Below are positions 33,645 to 42,449 of a DNA stretch of 45,973 nucleotides, in pieces. The stretch's first letter is position 1, and every line of letters starts with the position of its first letter. The notes beneath the pieces are model-generated. The model saw only the letters and a list, made by a program, of their open reading frames with translations, made no database searches and was not told the DNA's origin. Made by a program: the position numbers and the translations under genes. The stretch comes from Actinomyces gerencseriae DSM 6844 (lineage in GTDB: Bacteria; Actinomycetota; Actinomycetes; Actinomycetales; Actinomycetaceae), in assembly GCF_000429265.1 (NCBI RefSeq), contig NZ_AUBN01000019.1, positions 1 to 45,973 of the forward strand. The letters run 5' to 3'.

Positions 33645-36600
33645 TCATTCCTCCCCGTGCTCGTCCTCATCGGATCCGGCCCCGCGACGGCGAAGGAGAA
33701 GAAGCCCCCCGGCCACCAGGAGGATGAGGGCGACGACCCCGATCCCGATGGACGCACCGGTCCTGGCGAGGGAGTGGTGTCCTTGAGCGGACGCCACGGA
33801 TGTCGCGGACGCCGCACCGGCCCCCTCCGCGGCCTCGGATCCCCGGGAGGTCGCGGTCGGCGACCCCGGCTGCGCGGGATCGGTCGGCGCCGGCGCACCG
33901 CTCGGTCCCGACGTCGGGTCGCCCGGTCCCGGCGTCGGGTCGCCCGCGGCAGTCCCGGCGACGCGCAGCTCGGCGACCTGGAGGGCCGTCGCGCCGTCCT
34001 GGCCGTTGGTCAGGGAGACCCGGACGTACCGCGCGCGCACGGCGGCGTCCAACTCGAGAATCGTGGGGTTGAAGGAGCCCGATTCGATGTCGCCCGCTCC
34101 GACGTCGGTCCATGTCGCCCCGTCCGGAGACGCCTGCACGGTCCACCGCGTCGCATGGCCCGCCCTCACTCGCTGCTCGGGCGTGTAGTGGACCTTGCTG
34201 ATGTCGTAGACGCCTCCGAGATCGATATCGTAGGTGGCCTCGGTGGAGCTCTCGGCGACGGTGAAGATGTTGTCGTCGGACAGCGCACTGGTATCGCCGC
34301 CCGCATTGCCGGGCGAGGAGACGGCCAACTGGCTCTGGGGGATGTAGCCCTCGGTCTTCCAGTCGATGCTGAAGGTCGGCGAGGTCCACTCCGCCCAGTC
34401 GGAGGCCGTGTCCTTGTCCCCGTTGACGGGAAGCGCGCGCACGGTGATCCGGTACTGCCCGGTGGGGGCCTGCATGACCTTGTCGCCGACCATGTAGCTG
34501 CCGTCCCACACGAAGATCGGGTGGTCCGCGCGAGTGCGGGCACTCGGGCTGGAGGCCACCACGCCGAGATCCTCCGTGGTGCCGTCGGCGTTGACGCGGG
34601 AGACCGACATGGTCGAGCCGCGATAGGGGATGCTCGGCTGGATGATCATGACAGGAAGATCCTCGTAGGCGCCCAGACTGCTGAGTGCGGAGTCCCCGTA
34701 CACGTAGCCGGCCGGGTCGACGGCCTCGCCCTTGAGGTTGCCCAGGGAGGTGAACCCCCCGAACACGCCGGCCAGCGCGAGGTTGCCGCCCACGCCCTGG
34801 AAGGGGATGCGCACCGGCTTGGTGCCGGAGGACGGCGTCAGCACGATCCAGCCGCCGAAGAAGTCGCCGTCGACGATGCCGGCCGGTGCCCCGATGGTGA
34901 CGTCGACGGTGGTGGTACCGCCGGCCGGGACCGTGATCGACCGGCCGTCGGAGGAGACGGTCGCCGGCGAGGTCGTGCCCCGCTGGGGAGCCTCCGAGGG
35001 GCCGGTGGTCGTCACGGTGTCCTCGTGGGACAGCGTGTAGGTCTCCGACGCGCCCGAGTGATTGGTCAGGGAGACCGAGGTCTGGTAGCCGTCCGGATAC
35101 TTCTCGTACTCGCCCATGCTGATCGTCGAGGCGCTGGTCTGCATCGAGGTGGTGATGGCCGTGTCTGCGCTGATGAGACCGGCGCCCTGGCGAGCGATGG
35201 GTTCGAGCAGACTCGTGTCACCCTCGGCCCCGGTCCAGGGCACCGGGTTGGAGGTGGAGCGCAGGCGCCAGGCGAGCTGGTCGAAGGCCTCGAGGCCCGC
35301 GGCGTCCTTGATCTCCGGGTGCGCCTGCATGATGAGAGCCGCCACGCCGGCCGCGTACGGCGACGCCATCGAGGTCCCCGCCGTGGTCAGGTACGGACCT
35401 CCGTGGTCGATCGGCCAGGTGGACCAGATCTTACCGCCCGGGGCGACGACGTCGGGCTTGGTCTGGAGGGACTCATTGAGCCCCCAGGAGGAGAAGGAGG
35501 AGACGAGACCGGCCGTGGCCCGGTCGAATTCCGCGACGTTCTCGGTGAAGGTCAGCGTGGAGTCGGAGGTGAGCCCACCGCGGATGGCATCGCCGTCGGC
35601 CTGGGAGATGGTGGCCACCGGGATGGTGATCTGCTCGCCGTCGCCGTAGAGGTCGGCGGTGAAGGCGCCGGGCTGATTGTTGTCGAGGATGACGGTGGTG
35701 GCGCCCGCGGCCTGGGCATTGAGAACCTTCTGGCGCTGGGGGCATGCCCCGCGCCGGATCAGCACGGTCTTGCCGGAGTAGGCGCCGGCCGGCGGGGCGG
35801 TGCACAGCAGGGAGGCGTCGGTCGCCTCGTCCCCGCCGTCGGCGGCCGGATCGCCGGTGGCGATGAGCGGGTGCGCGACCGCGTTGTCACGGATGATCGG
35901 GGCGCCGCCGCCCTCGGCGACCGAGTAGAGGTACTTCTGATCGGGATTGGTGGAGACGGTCAGGTAGAAGTTCGTCTCCACCGTGTTGTCGACGCTGCCG
36001 ACGGCCAGAACGTGCTCGGCCGAGGCGGGGGCGCCCATGCTCCAGCGGCCGGTCGCACCGGCATTGCTCTGGGCGCCGGTCACGATGACGCCCTTGGAGG
36101 CCAGGCTCTCCGCGGCGACGGCGGTCGGGTAGTCCTTGAAGACCATGAAGTCGGCGCTGAAGGACATGTTGACGATATCCATGCCGTCATCGGCGGCTCT
36201 CTCCATGGCGGTCGTCAAGACCTCGGAGGTGGAGTCGCCCTGGCAGCCGAAGACGCGGTAGGCGCCCAGCTCGGCGTCGGGGGCGACACCCGTGATCTGA
36301 TTGGTGCCGGGCGTTCCCTTGGCCGCGGCGATACCGGCGACGTGGGTGCCGTGACCGCCGCAGTCATCGGGGTAGGCGTCCGGGGCGGGCGTGTAGCGCG
36401 CCGTCTCATCCGCGATGCCGGGGTCGCCGTAGGCGTTGCCGACGAAGTCGTAGCCCGCGACGACCTTGGAGGTCGGGAATCCTGTGGACCCGTCGCCGCC
36501 GGGGGCCTCGGCGCCCGGAGTGCCGGTGCCGCCGAACTCGACGTGGTCGTAGTCGACGCCGGTATCGATGATGCCGATCTTGACCCCGCCGCCTGTGTAA

Positions 36601-37151
36601 CCGAGCTTGGAGTGGACGATGTCGACGCCGGTCATACCCAGGGCGTGAGCCATCTGGGGGGAGGAGACGCCCTCGGCCTTCTCCTCGTCGGTACGGGCGT
36701 CGTCCGCGGTATCGACGCTCGGGCGCGGAATGCTGACGATCGGCTGGATGGAGACGACCTGGTCGAGCTCGGCGAGGGAATCGACCTCGGAGTCGTCGAC
36801 CGACAGGGCCACGCCGTTCCACAGAGTCTTGTACTCCGTGGTGACCCGGGCGTCGATGCCGGCGCCCTCGATCGCGTTGACGAGGTCGGTCTGCTCGGCC
36901 TCGATCGTGGCCCGGGAGCCGCCCTGGGCGACGGCGGGGGAGGACAGCTGGACGAACCAGTGATCCTCGACCGCGGCGACGGGGGTGCCATCGGGCTTGG
37001 TCAGCCTGGAGGTGATCTTCGAGGACGGATCGCCGGTGACGGTCTGGGACTGGTCGGGGGCGGCGGCCGCGGTCGGGGCGACGAGCGCTCCGAGGATCAG
37101 GGCCGCGGCGCTGGCCGCGACGACACGGCGCAGTGACGGGATGTGGCGCAC
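33645..37151 (-). CDS. Cell-wall-anchored subtilisin-like serine protease (S8)
   Basis: With the start at GTG 37151, seven bases after AGGAAG, the protein has 1168 residues and a normal signal peptide (RHIPSLRRVVAASAAALILGALV..., cleavage near residue 31). Upstream in-frame ATGs at 37196 and 37295 lack a ribosome binding site and would bury that signal. An inhibitor-I9-like propeptide lies at about 60-145. The S8 catalytic triad is D196 (IIDTGVD), H267 (GGHGTH) and S594 (GTSMASPYA), with oxyanion N363. A PA domain (about 415-535) is inserted before the Ser motif. Fn3-like regions (about 680-930) and a discoidin/F5-8C-like domain (about 940-1068) follow. The end has LARTG (1128-1132), a hydrophobic segment and an RRR tail, an LAXTG-type sortase signal. 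Likely surface proteolysis of host or matrix protein. Confidence 0.93.
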   Translation of the reverse strand: MRHIPSLRRVVAASAAALILGALVAPTAAAAPDQSQTVTGDPSSKITSRLTKPDGTPVAAVEDHWFVQLSSPAVAQGGSRATIEAEQTDLVNAIEGAGIDARVTTEYKTLWNGVALSVDDSEVDSLAELDQVVSIQPIVSIPRPSVDTADDARTDEEKAEGVSSPQMAHALGMTGVDIVHSKLGYTGGGVKIGIIDTGVDYDHVEFGGTGTPGAEAPGGDGSTGFPTSKVVAGYDFVGNAYGDPGIADETARYTPAPDAYPDDCGGHGTHVAGIAAAKGTPGTNQITGVAPDAELGAYRVFGCQGDSTSEVLTTAMERAADDGMDIVNMSFSADFMVFKDYPTAVAAESLASKGVIVTGAQSNAGATGRWSMGAPASAEHVLAVGSVDNTVETNFYLTVSTNPDQKYLYSVAEGGGAPIIRDNAVAHPLIATGDPAADGGDEATDASLLCTAPPAGAYSGKTVLIRRGACPQRQKVLNAQAAGATTVILDNNQPGAFTADLYGDGEQITIPVATISQADGDAIRGGLTSDSTLTFTENVAEFDRATAGLVSSFSSWGLNESLQTKPDVVAPGGKIWSTWPIDHGGPYLTTAGTSMASPYAAGVAALIMQAHPEIKDAAGLEAFDQLAWRLRSTSNPVPWTGAEGDTSLLEPIARQGAGLISADTAITTSMQTSASTISMGEYEKYPDGYQTSVSLTNHSGASETYTLSHEDTVTTTGPSEAPQRGTTSPATVSSDGRSITVPAGGTTTVDVTIGAPAGIVDGDFFGGWIVLTPSSGTKPVRIPFQGVGGNLALAGVFGGFTSLGNLKGEAVDPAGYVYGDSALSSLGAYEDLPVMIIQPSIPYRGSTMSVSRVNADGTTEDLGVVASSPSARTRADHPIFVWDGSYMVGDKVMQAPTGQYRITVRALPVNGDKDTASDWAEWTSPTFSIDWKTEGYIPQSQLAVSSPGNAGGDTSALSDDNIFTVAESSTEATYDIDLGGVYDISKVHYTPEQRVRAGHATRWTVQASPDGATWTDVGAGDIESGSFNPTILELDAAVRARYVRVSLTNGQDGATALQVAELRVAGTAAGDPTPGPGDPTSGPSGAPAPTDPAQPGSPTATSRGSEAAEGAGAASATSVASAQGHHSLARTGASIGIGVVALILLVAGGLLLLRRRGAGSDEDEHGEE

Positions 37152-37501
37152 GGTTCTTCTTCCTGGCAGGGTCAGGCGCACGTCGTGGTGCGTCATGGGA
37201 AGAGCGGGGTGCTCTTTCTGCCACGGTATCCTCCACGGAGCGGCTCGCGGAAGTGATCGCCACCATATGGCGCAGGATGGTCCATCATGTGACATGGGAT
37301 GAGTCGCGCTGCGCCGCGCAGGGCCGAACCGAGGGCATCGCGGTCATGCCCGCACCGTCGGCCGGGCAGGGGCGAGGAGGCCGGGAATTCCGGTCCGCGA
37401 GTGGAGATCCGGGGCGGAGGACGACGGCGATCGTGCCACGAGCGCGTATCGCCCGGCGCTTCCCGCCACGGCCTTACAGCGGGAGCACGGGGATTCAAGA
37501 G

Positions 37502-37588
37502 CGGAGATGGGGAGATTCGAACTCCCGAGGGGTTTTATCCCCAACCTTCTTAGCAGGAAGGCGCACTAGGCCACTATGCGACATCTCC
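37502..37588 (-). tRNA. tRNA-Ser (anticodon GCT)
   Basis: The minus strand forms a class II tRNA: acceptor GGAGATG/CATCTCC with discriminator G, anticodon stem-loop CCTTC-CTGCTAA-GAAGG (GCT), long variable arm TTGGGGATAAAACCCCTC and T-arm GGGAGTTCGAATCTCCC. CCA is not encoded. Confidence 0.97.
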
Positions 37589-37783
37589 AGGTGCCGAACC
37601 GGCTCAACGAGCCTACCTCAGGGCATGGGCCAGAGCCAAGCGCACCGTCGGGCATGGCTCACCGCACACGGATGATCGATGTCGCGGATCGTCTGTCGAT
37701 CCTGGCGGGGCCCGGCTCACCTCGCGCGGACGATCGGCAGCAGGCGGGCGCTCCGCAGCCCGAGCACGACGCCGTCGCCGCGG

Positions 37784-38155
37784 TCAGGAGGTGGGCCGGG
37801 CGGGGACGACGTCCTGAAGGTTGTCGAGGAAGTCCCTGATGACCCTGGCACTGTCCGCGAGCACCTCGATCTGCTCCTCGACGTCGTGGAGGCGACGACG
37901 CAGCTCGGGCGCGACGGACGGGCAGGCCCTCAGCGCACCGTTCTCGGTGGTGCAGGGCAGCACCGTCCTGATGAGCGAGAGCGGGAGTCCGGCGCGAGAC
38001 AGCGCAACGATCTGGCGGGCCGCCGAGACCTCCCCGGCGCCGTAATCGCGATAGCCATTGTCGCGGCGCATGGGCGCCAGCAGCCCCTCGGCCTCGTAGT
38101 AGCGCAGCATCCGCGGACTGGTGCCGGCGCACTGAGCGGCTTCGGTGATGCGCAT
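37784..38155 (-). CDS. MerR-family transcriptional regulator
   Basis: A 123-residue regulator. The winged HTH at the N terminus is canonical (MRITEAAQCAGTSPRMLRYYEAEGLL, then RRDNGYRDYGAGEV), followed by a helix that should dimerise (residues 75-115). The short C-terminal domain has two cysteines (CTTENGALRAC, residues 68 and 78) that might bind a metal or sense oxidation, but no classical MerR metal motif. It is divergent from an MFS exporter gene whose promoter holds a 16-bp palindrome in an over-long spacer, the arrangement MerR activators act on. It therefore probably switches on the exporter when an inducing drug or metabolite is bound. Confidence 0.9.
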   Translation of the reverse strand: MRITEAAQCAGTSPRMLRYYEAEGLLAPMRRDNGYRDYGAGEVSAARQIVALSRAGLPLSLIRTVLPCTTENGALRACPSVAPELRRRLHDVEEQIEVLADSARVIRDFLDNLQDVVPARPTS

Positions 38156-38227
38156 GCGCGACTCCCCCTCTCGACGGACTCGGCCGGCCCGGCGCCGATC
38201 GGCCTCGCGCCGTATCGACCCGCGCCC

Positions 38228-38259
38228 TTGACATTGACAGCGCTGTCAAAGTTTAGCAT
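38228..38259 (+). promoter_or_regulatory. MerR-type promoter/operator of the MFS gene
   Basis: A perfect -35 box TTGACA (38228-38233) and a -10 candidate TAGCAT (38254-38259) are 20 bp apart (19 if TTAGCA is used). The palindrome TTGACAGCGCTGTCAA (38234-38249) fills the spacer. Over-long spacers with a central dyad are the hallmark of promoters that MerR proteins untwist. Confidence 0.8.
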
Positions 38260-38292
38260 CGGGGCGCTCACCCCGGACAACAGGAGGATGGT

Positions 38293-39447
38293 ATGGATCG
38301 AAAGCTCTCGCTACTCGGGTTCGCGGTCATGTTCCTGATCGGCTCGGATACCTTCGTCGTCGCGCCACTGCTGCCGTCGCTCGCCAAGACCTTCGAGGTG
38401 TCGACGTCGCAGAGCGGATGGCTGGTCAGCGTCTACGCGATCGGCTACGCGGTCACCGGACTGGTGTCCGGGCCGGTCTCGGACCGGGGCAATCGCCGGA
38501 CCATACTCACGCTTGGGATGGTGGTCTTCGCGTTGGCGACGGCCGCCTGTGCAGTTTCCCCGGGGTTCTGGATGATGTTCACCTTCCGTTTCATCACTGG
38601 CGGTGCGGCGGCCATCGCTGCACCGCAAGTGTGGGCCATGATTCCCGCACTCGTCGGCCCGACGCCGGAACGCGTCCTGCGCGTGATGGGCTATGCGACC
38701 GCCGGGCTGTCGATCGCTCAGGTCGTCGGGGTGCCTCTTGGAAGTCTTCTCGCGATCATCGACTGGCGCATCGTCTTCCCCATCATCGGGGTCTGCTCGT
38801 TGGGGCTGACAGTCATGCTCTGGTACCAGATCCCCGATATCCGGCCGACCGCGGCGACTAAGAAGGAGCCGTACCCGACCCTGCTCCACGCGCCACAGGC
38901 GATCACACGATTCCTGTCCTACCTCGTGTACACCCTGGCGTTCTTCACCGTGTTCACCTACGCACCGACCTGGTTGGAGGACGGTCTGGGCACCTCGAAG
39001 GCCACCGTGGCGCTCATCGTCCTGGCCGGCGGGATCGGCAACACGATCGGCAGCCTCTTCGGCGTCCGACTGACCGGTCGCGTGACCCCGACCCGGGCGA
39101 TCCACCTGAGCGCCGCAGTGATGGGCATCGCCTACCTGGCACTGGCAGCCTCCCCGCCCCCGGTCGTCGTGGGCCTGGTATTCCTGCCGCTCTTCGCCTG
39201 CGGCGGCGCGATGCTCAGCGTCCGCATGCTCCACCTGCAGCAGCTCGGCAGCACGGCACGCGGCACCATCTCCACCCTCACCAGCGCGGTGATGTACCTC
39301 GGCACGACCGTCGCGGGGCTCATCGGCGGACCCCTGCTCACCCTCACCGACGACTTCGCCGCCATCGGCATCACCGCGTTCCTCCTGAGCACCGTCAGCG
39401 CGCTGATGATCCGTCCGGACAGGCCCCGGGCGGAAATCGAGCAGTAG
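38293..39447 (+). CDS. MFS transporter (DHA1 drug-exporter type)
   Basis: A 384-residue major facilitator protein with about 12 hydrophobic segments. Motif A between TM2 and TM3 reads GPVSDRGNRRTIL, and the TM4-TM5 region has FRFITGGAAAIAAPQ...GYATAGLSIAQVVGVPLGS, the motif C pattern of drug/H+ antiporters. Earlier, LIGSDTFVVAPLLPSL is typical of the AraJ/YdeE-like DHA1 branch. The ribosome binding site AGGAGG (38282-38287) is five bases from the ATG. It should export a small molecule under control of the divergent MerR regulator; the substrate is unknown. Confidence 0.93.
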   Translation: MDRKLSLLGFAVMFLIGSDTFVVAPLLPSLAKTFEVSTSQSGWLVSVYAIGYAVTGLVSGPVSDRGNRRTILTLGMVVFALATAACAVSPGFWMMFTFRFITGGAAAIAAPQVWAMIPALVGPTPERVLRVMGYATAGLSIAQVVGVPLGSLLAIIDWRIVFPIIGVCSLGLTVMLWYQIPDIRPTAATKKEPYPTLLHAPQAITRFLSYLVYTLAFFTVFTYAPTWLEDGLGTSKATVALIVLAGGIGNTIGSLFGVRLTGRVTPTRAIHLSAAVMGIAYLALAASPPPVVVGLVFLPLFACGGAMLSVRMLHLQQLGSTARGTISTLTSAVMYLGTTVAGLIGGPLLTLTDDFAAIGITAFLLSTVSALMIRPDRPRAEIEQ

Positions 39448-39608
39448 TGGACCGCTCGCAGGGGCGGTGCCGGCCAGCGGCGCGGTCCTGGACCGAACGC
39501 GAGAACGACCCGTCGCGGACGTCGATGGCTCCCGTCTCGATGACGCCCGCTTCGATGGCGCGATGGCGCCTTGGCGCTGCCGCCCACGGCGGCCTCGATC
39601 TCCGAAGA

Positions 39609-39729
39609 TGTCCGCATCTGCCACAAAGGCGATTCTTGTCCACTCGAGGACGTGGGAGATCCGCGTGATTCCAACGATCCGCAGCGCGCCGCATGGTGCA
39701 GAACGAGCTCTTTGCGGCAGATTCGGACA
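39609..39729 (-). mobile_element. 121-bp MITE-like element, copy 2
   Basis: Read on the minus strand it aligns end to end with copy 1 (28975-29095) at identical length. The terminal inverted repeats (TGTCCG...CTGCC-CAAAG) carry several mismatches here, so this copy is older or less constrained. It lies 162 bp after the MFS stop. Confidence 0.78.
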
Positions 39730-39864
39730 CGTATCCGCCCGGATGAGTCCCGTTGCACCACAGGAGCCCCACGCGCCCCACCGGAAGGGTGGGTGCCGGT
39801 GGCTCGGTGCTCCCGGGGTGCCGCGCGGTCGCGCCCTCGTGCGCCGGGGTCGGACGCGGTGCCG

Positions 39865-39966
39865 CGCGGTCGTACGAAACTCCACGCGGTCGTACCCTCT
39901 CGCCCCGGGTCGTACCTTAGGAAGACTCTAAGGTACGACCGCGCGACCTCGGGTACGACCGCGCGG
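39865..39966. repeat. Mirror-symmetric array family B, locus 5
   Basis: GTCGTAC copies lie at 39869, 39889 and 39909. The centre is GGTCGTACCTTAG-GAAGACT-CTAAGGTACGACC (39908-39940, 13-bp stem). GTACGACC copies follow at 39933 and 39953. It is the last member before the low-G+C accessory region. Confidence 0.88.
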
Positions 39967-40055
39967 GCAGCCCTCGCGGGGGTGCGGGAGGGCGTCACCG
40001 TTGTCCGCGGAGAACGCGGCGGCGCGGGCGGCCCTCGCGGGGGTGCGGGGCAAAT
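39963..40055. repeat. 27-bp direct repeat, two copies
   Basis: GCGGGC[A/G]GCCCTCGCGGGG and adjoining bases recur near 39963 and 40027, 64 bp apart, with one mismatch. No function is apparent. Confidence 0.6.
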
Positions 40056-40156
40056 CCCTTGGCGCGGTGCTCTGTCGGATAGAGGCGATGATCATCGTGG
40101 TAAGGGTGTACCAGGTGGTGAGACGAGGCTTAGGGCCTGTTGCGTAAGCAGGGTGA

Positions 40157-40654
40157 GTGCCGGGCCCGGGAACAAGTGATGGCGCGCCACCGGAGCCGCA
40201 GGAGGGCTGGCCCCGGCTCCGACGGCGCCGTCGTCGGACCCGGATCACGGGCAGGTGCTCGGCAGTCTCGGCAGCGCAGAGCCATCCACCCTGCGGAAGC
40301 CCGGCGCACGCCGAGAACCAGCAGGCCCCGGCCGCCCCCGTGCCGTCGAGGGCCTCCGGGGGAGCAGCGGAGATCTTGCAGGCTTACTCCAGATACGGCT
40401 ACACACTGGCAGCAACCCGACGCGCGTTGGAGGCGGCGATGGCTGGAGGCAGGCAGGCTGAGCAGCGAGTAAACCTCAAGCAGCGCAGCCTCCTGGTGCG
40501 GTTCGGGCGGCGAGGCATCGAGCAGCTGGTGGCCGACCACCTCGACCGCGGGCTGACCTACACAAAGGTCGTCAAAAAGTACGGTGTGGCACTGAGCACA
40601 GTCGGCAAGTACATCCAGCAGGCCAAGCGCGAGCGAGCGGAGGCGCTCACGTAG
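40157..40654 (+). pseudogene. Fragment ending in a recombinase-like helix-turn-helix
   Basis: Only the last 70 residues or so look like protein: GRRGIEQLVADHLDRGLTYTKVVKKYGVALSTVGKYIQQ is a clean helix-turn-helix of the kind at the C terminus of serine recombinases and some IS accessory proteins. The upstream part is Arg/Pro-rich, without a catalytic domain. An internal ATG at 40439 could make a 71-residue HTH protein. It lies at the left edge of the accessory region, 25 bp after GGGCCTGTTGCGTAA, which resembles an IS terminus. I read it as the remnant of an integration event. Confidence 0.45.
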
Positions 40655-40992
40655 TCTCCGCACCAATACGTCTCCCAAACCGCCCCCAAGAGCATGCACA
40701 GCATGTCCCCCATGACACGAGGCAACACCTACATGCCCCAGCGCCCGGTAGCCCATCTATAGACGCAGAGCGTGCCGGTCAGACAACTTCGGCGCAAACC
40801 GCCCTCCACACCGATCGTGACCATCGGGCTCGCAAGAGCCATCGGTCATGACACTCAGCACCCCCCAGCGTCGGGCGTGCCGCCAATATTACGAATTGAT
40901 CACTTCTGCCGCAACCACACGAGCCCCTCGCGATAATCGCCCATGGGGCTAGCACTCCAGCAGCCCACCCGCAGCAACAAGAGAGGGAGCAA
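40655..40992. other. Non-coding gap at the left edge of the accessory region
   Basis: I see no gene in it. G+C content starts to fall here. A good AGAGGGAG ribosome binding site (40982-40989) ends the stretch before ATG 40993. Confidence 0.5.
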
Positions 40993-41910
40993 ATGCCGCG
41001 TCACACCGCAACCGCAATCTCCTTCAAGTACCACGAAAAATACCGAAGAGGAGCGCCAGACTGCAACCTTCGAACCCTCCCCGACGGAACAGACTTCTTT
41101 GACTTCGCTGTCGAAGCATGGAAGGGAGTTTCCACCAAAGATCACGAGCTCGAAAAAGTCTATGACATCACAGAGCCGGTAATCCATGGGCGCATAGCAC
41201 TACTGAAGGGCCGCATCGGCCATTACGGGGAACCGGCTCGCATTCGAAATATTGACGATGATGAGATCATCATGGAGCACGACGGAAATCTCGTTAACGA
41301 ACCCGAAGTTCGCCTTGTGCTTGCCGTACCCGACACGCATCCTTGCCTGCAGGCGTATATGGTTGTCGAGATGATCCAAGAAGGCAGCCTTAAGCAGCCA
41401 TATGTGACAGCTTTGCGAGAACTATGGAATACAAAGTTTCCCAGATTCACTCTCAAGGTGGACAACATCGTCGAGTCGGAGTCCTGGCTTGAGACGGCCG
41501 AGATGACTAAAATAGAGGTCAAGTATCTTGATCAGCAAGCCGACATCGCAGACCACGGAGAAGAAGCCATCGCAGGCAGCGTCACCTCCGTTCTCAAACC
41601 AGCAAAGGGTAAGTACTTCCCAAGACGGACACTAAACCTGGTGCGCGACAACAAAAAGCTTGCTGGCCGCCTTGTCGGGCGCAGCGATGACGACAAAGAA
41701 CCCGACTCGATCTCTGTCACGATGGAAGGCAGCGGCAAAACCAAGACTTTTGCTATTGACGAGGAACGAACCCCCATGGCGCGCTGGCTCTTCTCGGACT
41801 ACGGCACACCAGCACTGAGTGACGACGCCCACATTCGCATGTGTGCCGAGGAGGTCAATGACATCATGGAACGTGTCGGTGGGCGGTGGGACACTAGCTG
41901 GGAGCACTAG
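40993..41910 (+). CDS. RexA-like candidate phage-defence protein (soluble partner)
   Basis: A soluble 305-residue protein with no signal peptide, membrane segment or classical motif. It begins with a short strand-rich region (TATAISFKYHEKYRRGAPDC). A middle section has FPRFTLKVDNIVESESWLETAEMTKIEVKYL, and a later section SVLKPAKGKYFPRRTLNLVRDNKKLAGRLVGRS is followed by a strand pair (DSISVTMEGSGKTKTFAIDEE). Size, domain rhythm and the following 4-TM gene match phage lambda RexA/RexB, where RexA (279 aa) senses infection and RexB is a membrane channel. Sequence similarity by eye is weak. The ribosome binding site is strong and codon use is lower in G+C than in the surrounding genome. Alternative: an uncharacterised DUF with another role. 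Confidence 0.5.
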   Translation: MPRHTATAISFKYHEKYRRGAPDCNLRTLPDGTDFFDFAVEAWKGVSTKDHELEKVYDITEPVIHGRIALLKGRIGHYGEPARIRNIDDDEIIMEHDGNLVNEPEVRLVLAVPDTHPCLQAYMVVEMIQEGSLKQPYVTALRELWNTKFPRFTLKVDNIVESESWLETAEMTKIEVKYLDQQADIADHGEEAIAGSVTSVLKPAKGKYFPRRTLNLVRDNKKLAGRLVGRSDDDKEPDSISVTMEGSGKTKTFAIDEERTPMARWLFSDYGTPALSDDAHIRMCAEEVNDIMERVGGRWDTSWEH

Positions 41911-41929
41911 ACAACGGAGGTGGTGCACG

Positions 41930-42436
41930 ATGGCCAGCAAACTCGACGTTCGACCTGTAGTGGAGGACCATCTCGGCACGCTTGTCAACCAAGGACAGGC
42001 ATCCGAAGAACCAACTATCAACCTATGGGATTACGTCATTCAATTCGGCATTCCTATCGCACTGGGCACCCTTGGCGTTGCTAGCAACCTCACGCTCAAC
42101 GGTGCATCCAGCCTTCTGGCAGGTGCGGCCATCTTCACCGCATTTTCGTTCGGTCTCGCGATCTTTGCTTTCCAGACAAGACAAGCAACAGTTGCCACTA
42201 AAGGTTCACCCCAGCTCCATCTACTGGATGAATTTTTCTACAACATCCTGTACTCAGTGCTTGTCGGGCTGGCATTAACAACGGCACTGATGCTGTGTGC
42301 TGCGGCAGGTGATGGCAACGACCAGGTAGGCCGTTGGGGTGCTGGAGCAATAATCGCGCTAGGCATCCACTACCTGTTCGTTATCCTTATGTGTATCAAA
42401 CGGCTCCGCGCAGTGTATCGAAATATTCAACGATAG
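41930..42436 (+). CDS. RexB-like candidate four-helix membrane protein
   Basis: A 168-residue membrane protein with four predicted helices at about 33-50, 56-76, 95-116 and 127-146, two hairpins separated by a polar loop with QTRQATVATKGSPQLHLLDEF. The N-terminal 30 residues are polar and acidic, and the end is basic (IKRLRAVYRNIQR), placing both termini inside. ATG 41930 follows GGAGG by nine bases and is 19 bp after the upstream stop, so the two genes are one operon. RexB of lambda has 144 residues and four helices and depolarises the membrane; an analogous effector role is inferred from architecture, not proven homology. Other abortive-infection effectors have similar plans. Confidence 0.5.
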   Translation: MASKLDVRPVVEDHLGTLVNQGQASEEPTINLWDYVIQFGIPIALGTLGVASNLTLNGASSLLAGAAIFTAFSFGLAIFAFQTRQATVATKGSPQLHLLDEFFYNILYSVLVGLALTTALMLCAAAGDGNDQVGRWGAGAIIALGIHYLFVILMCIKRLRAVYRNIQR

Positions 42437-42449
42437 TTGCCTAACTTAC

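Noticed and set aside
33576..37136. A 1186-codon open frame antisense to the S8 protease gene
   Set aside because: Low-complexity Gly/Arg/Val composition and full overlap with a well-supported gene mark it as a compositional shadow; the same holds for the long frames antisense to guaB1 and the aminopeptidase gene.
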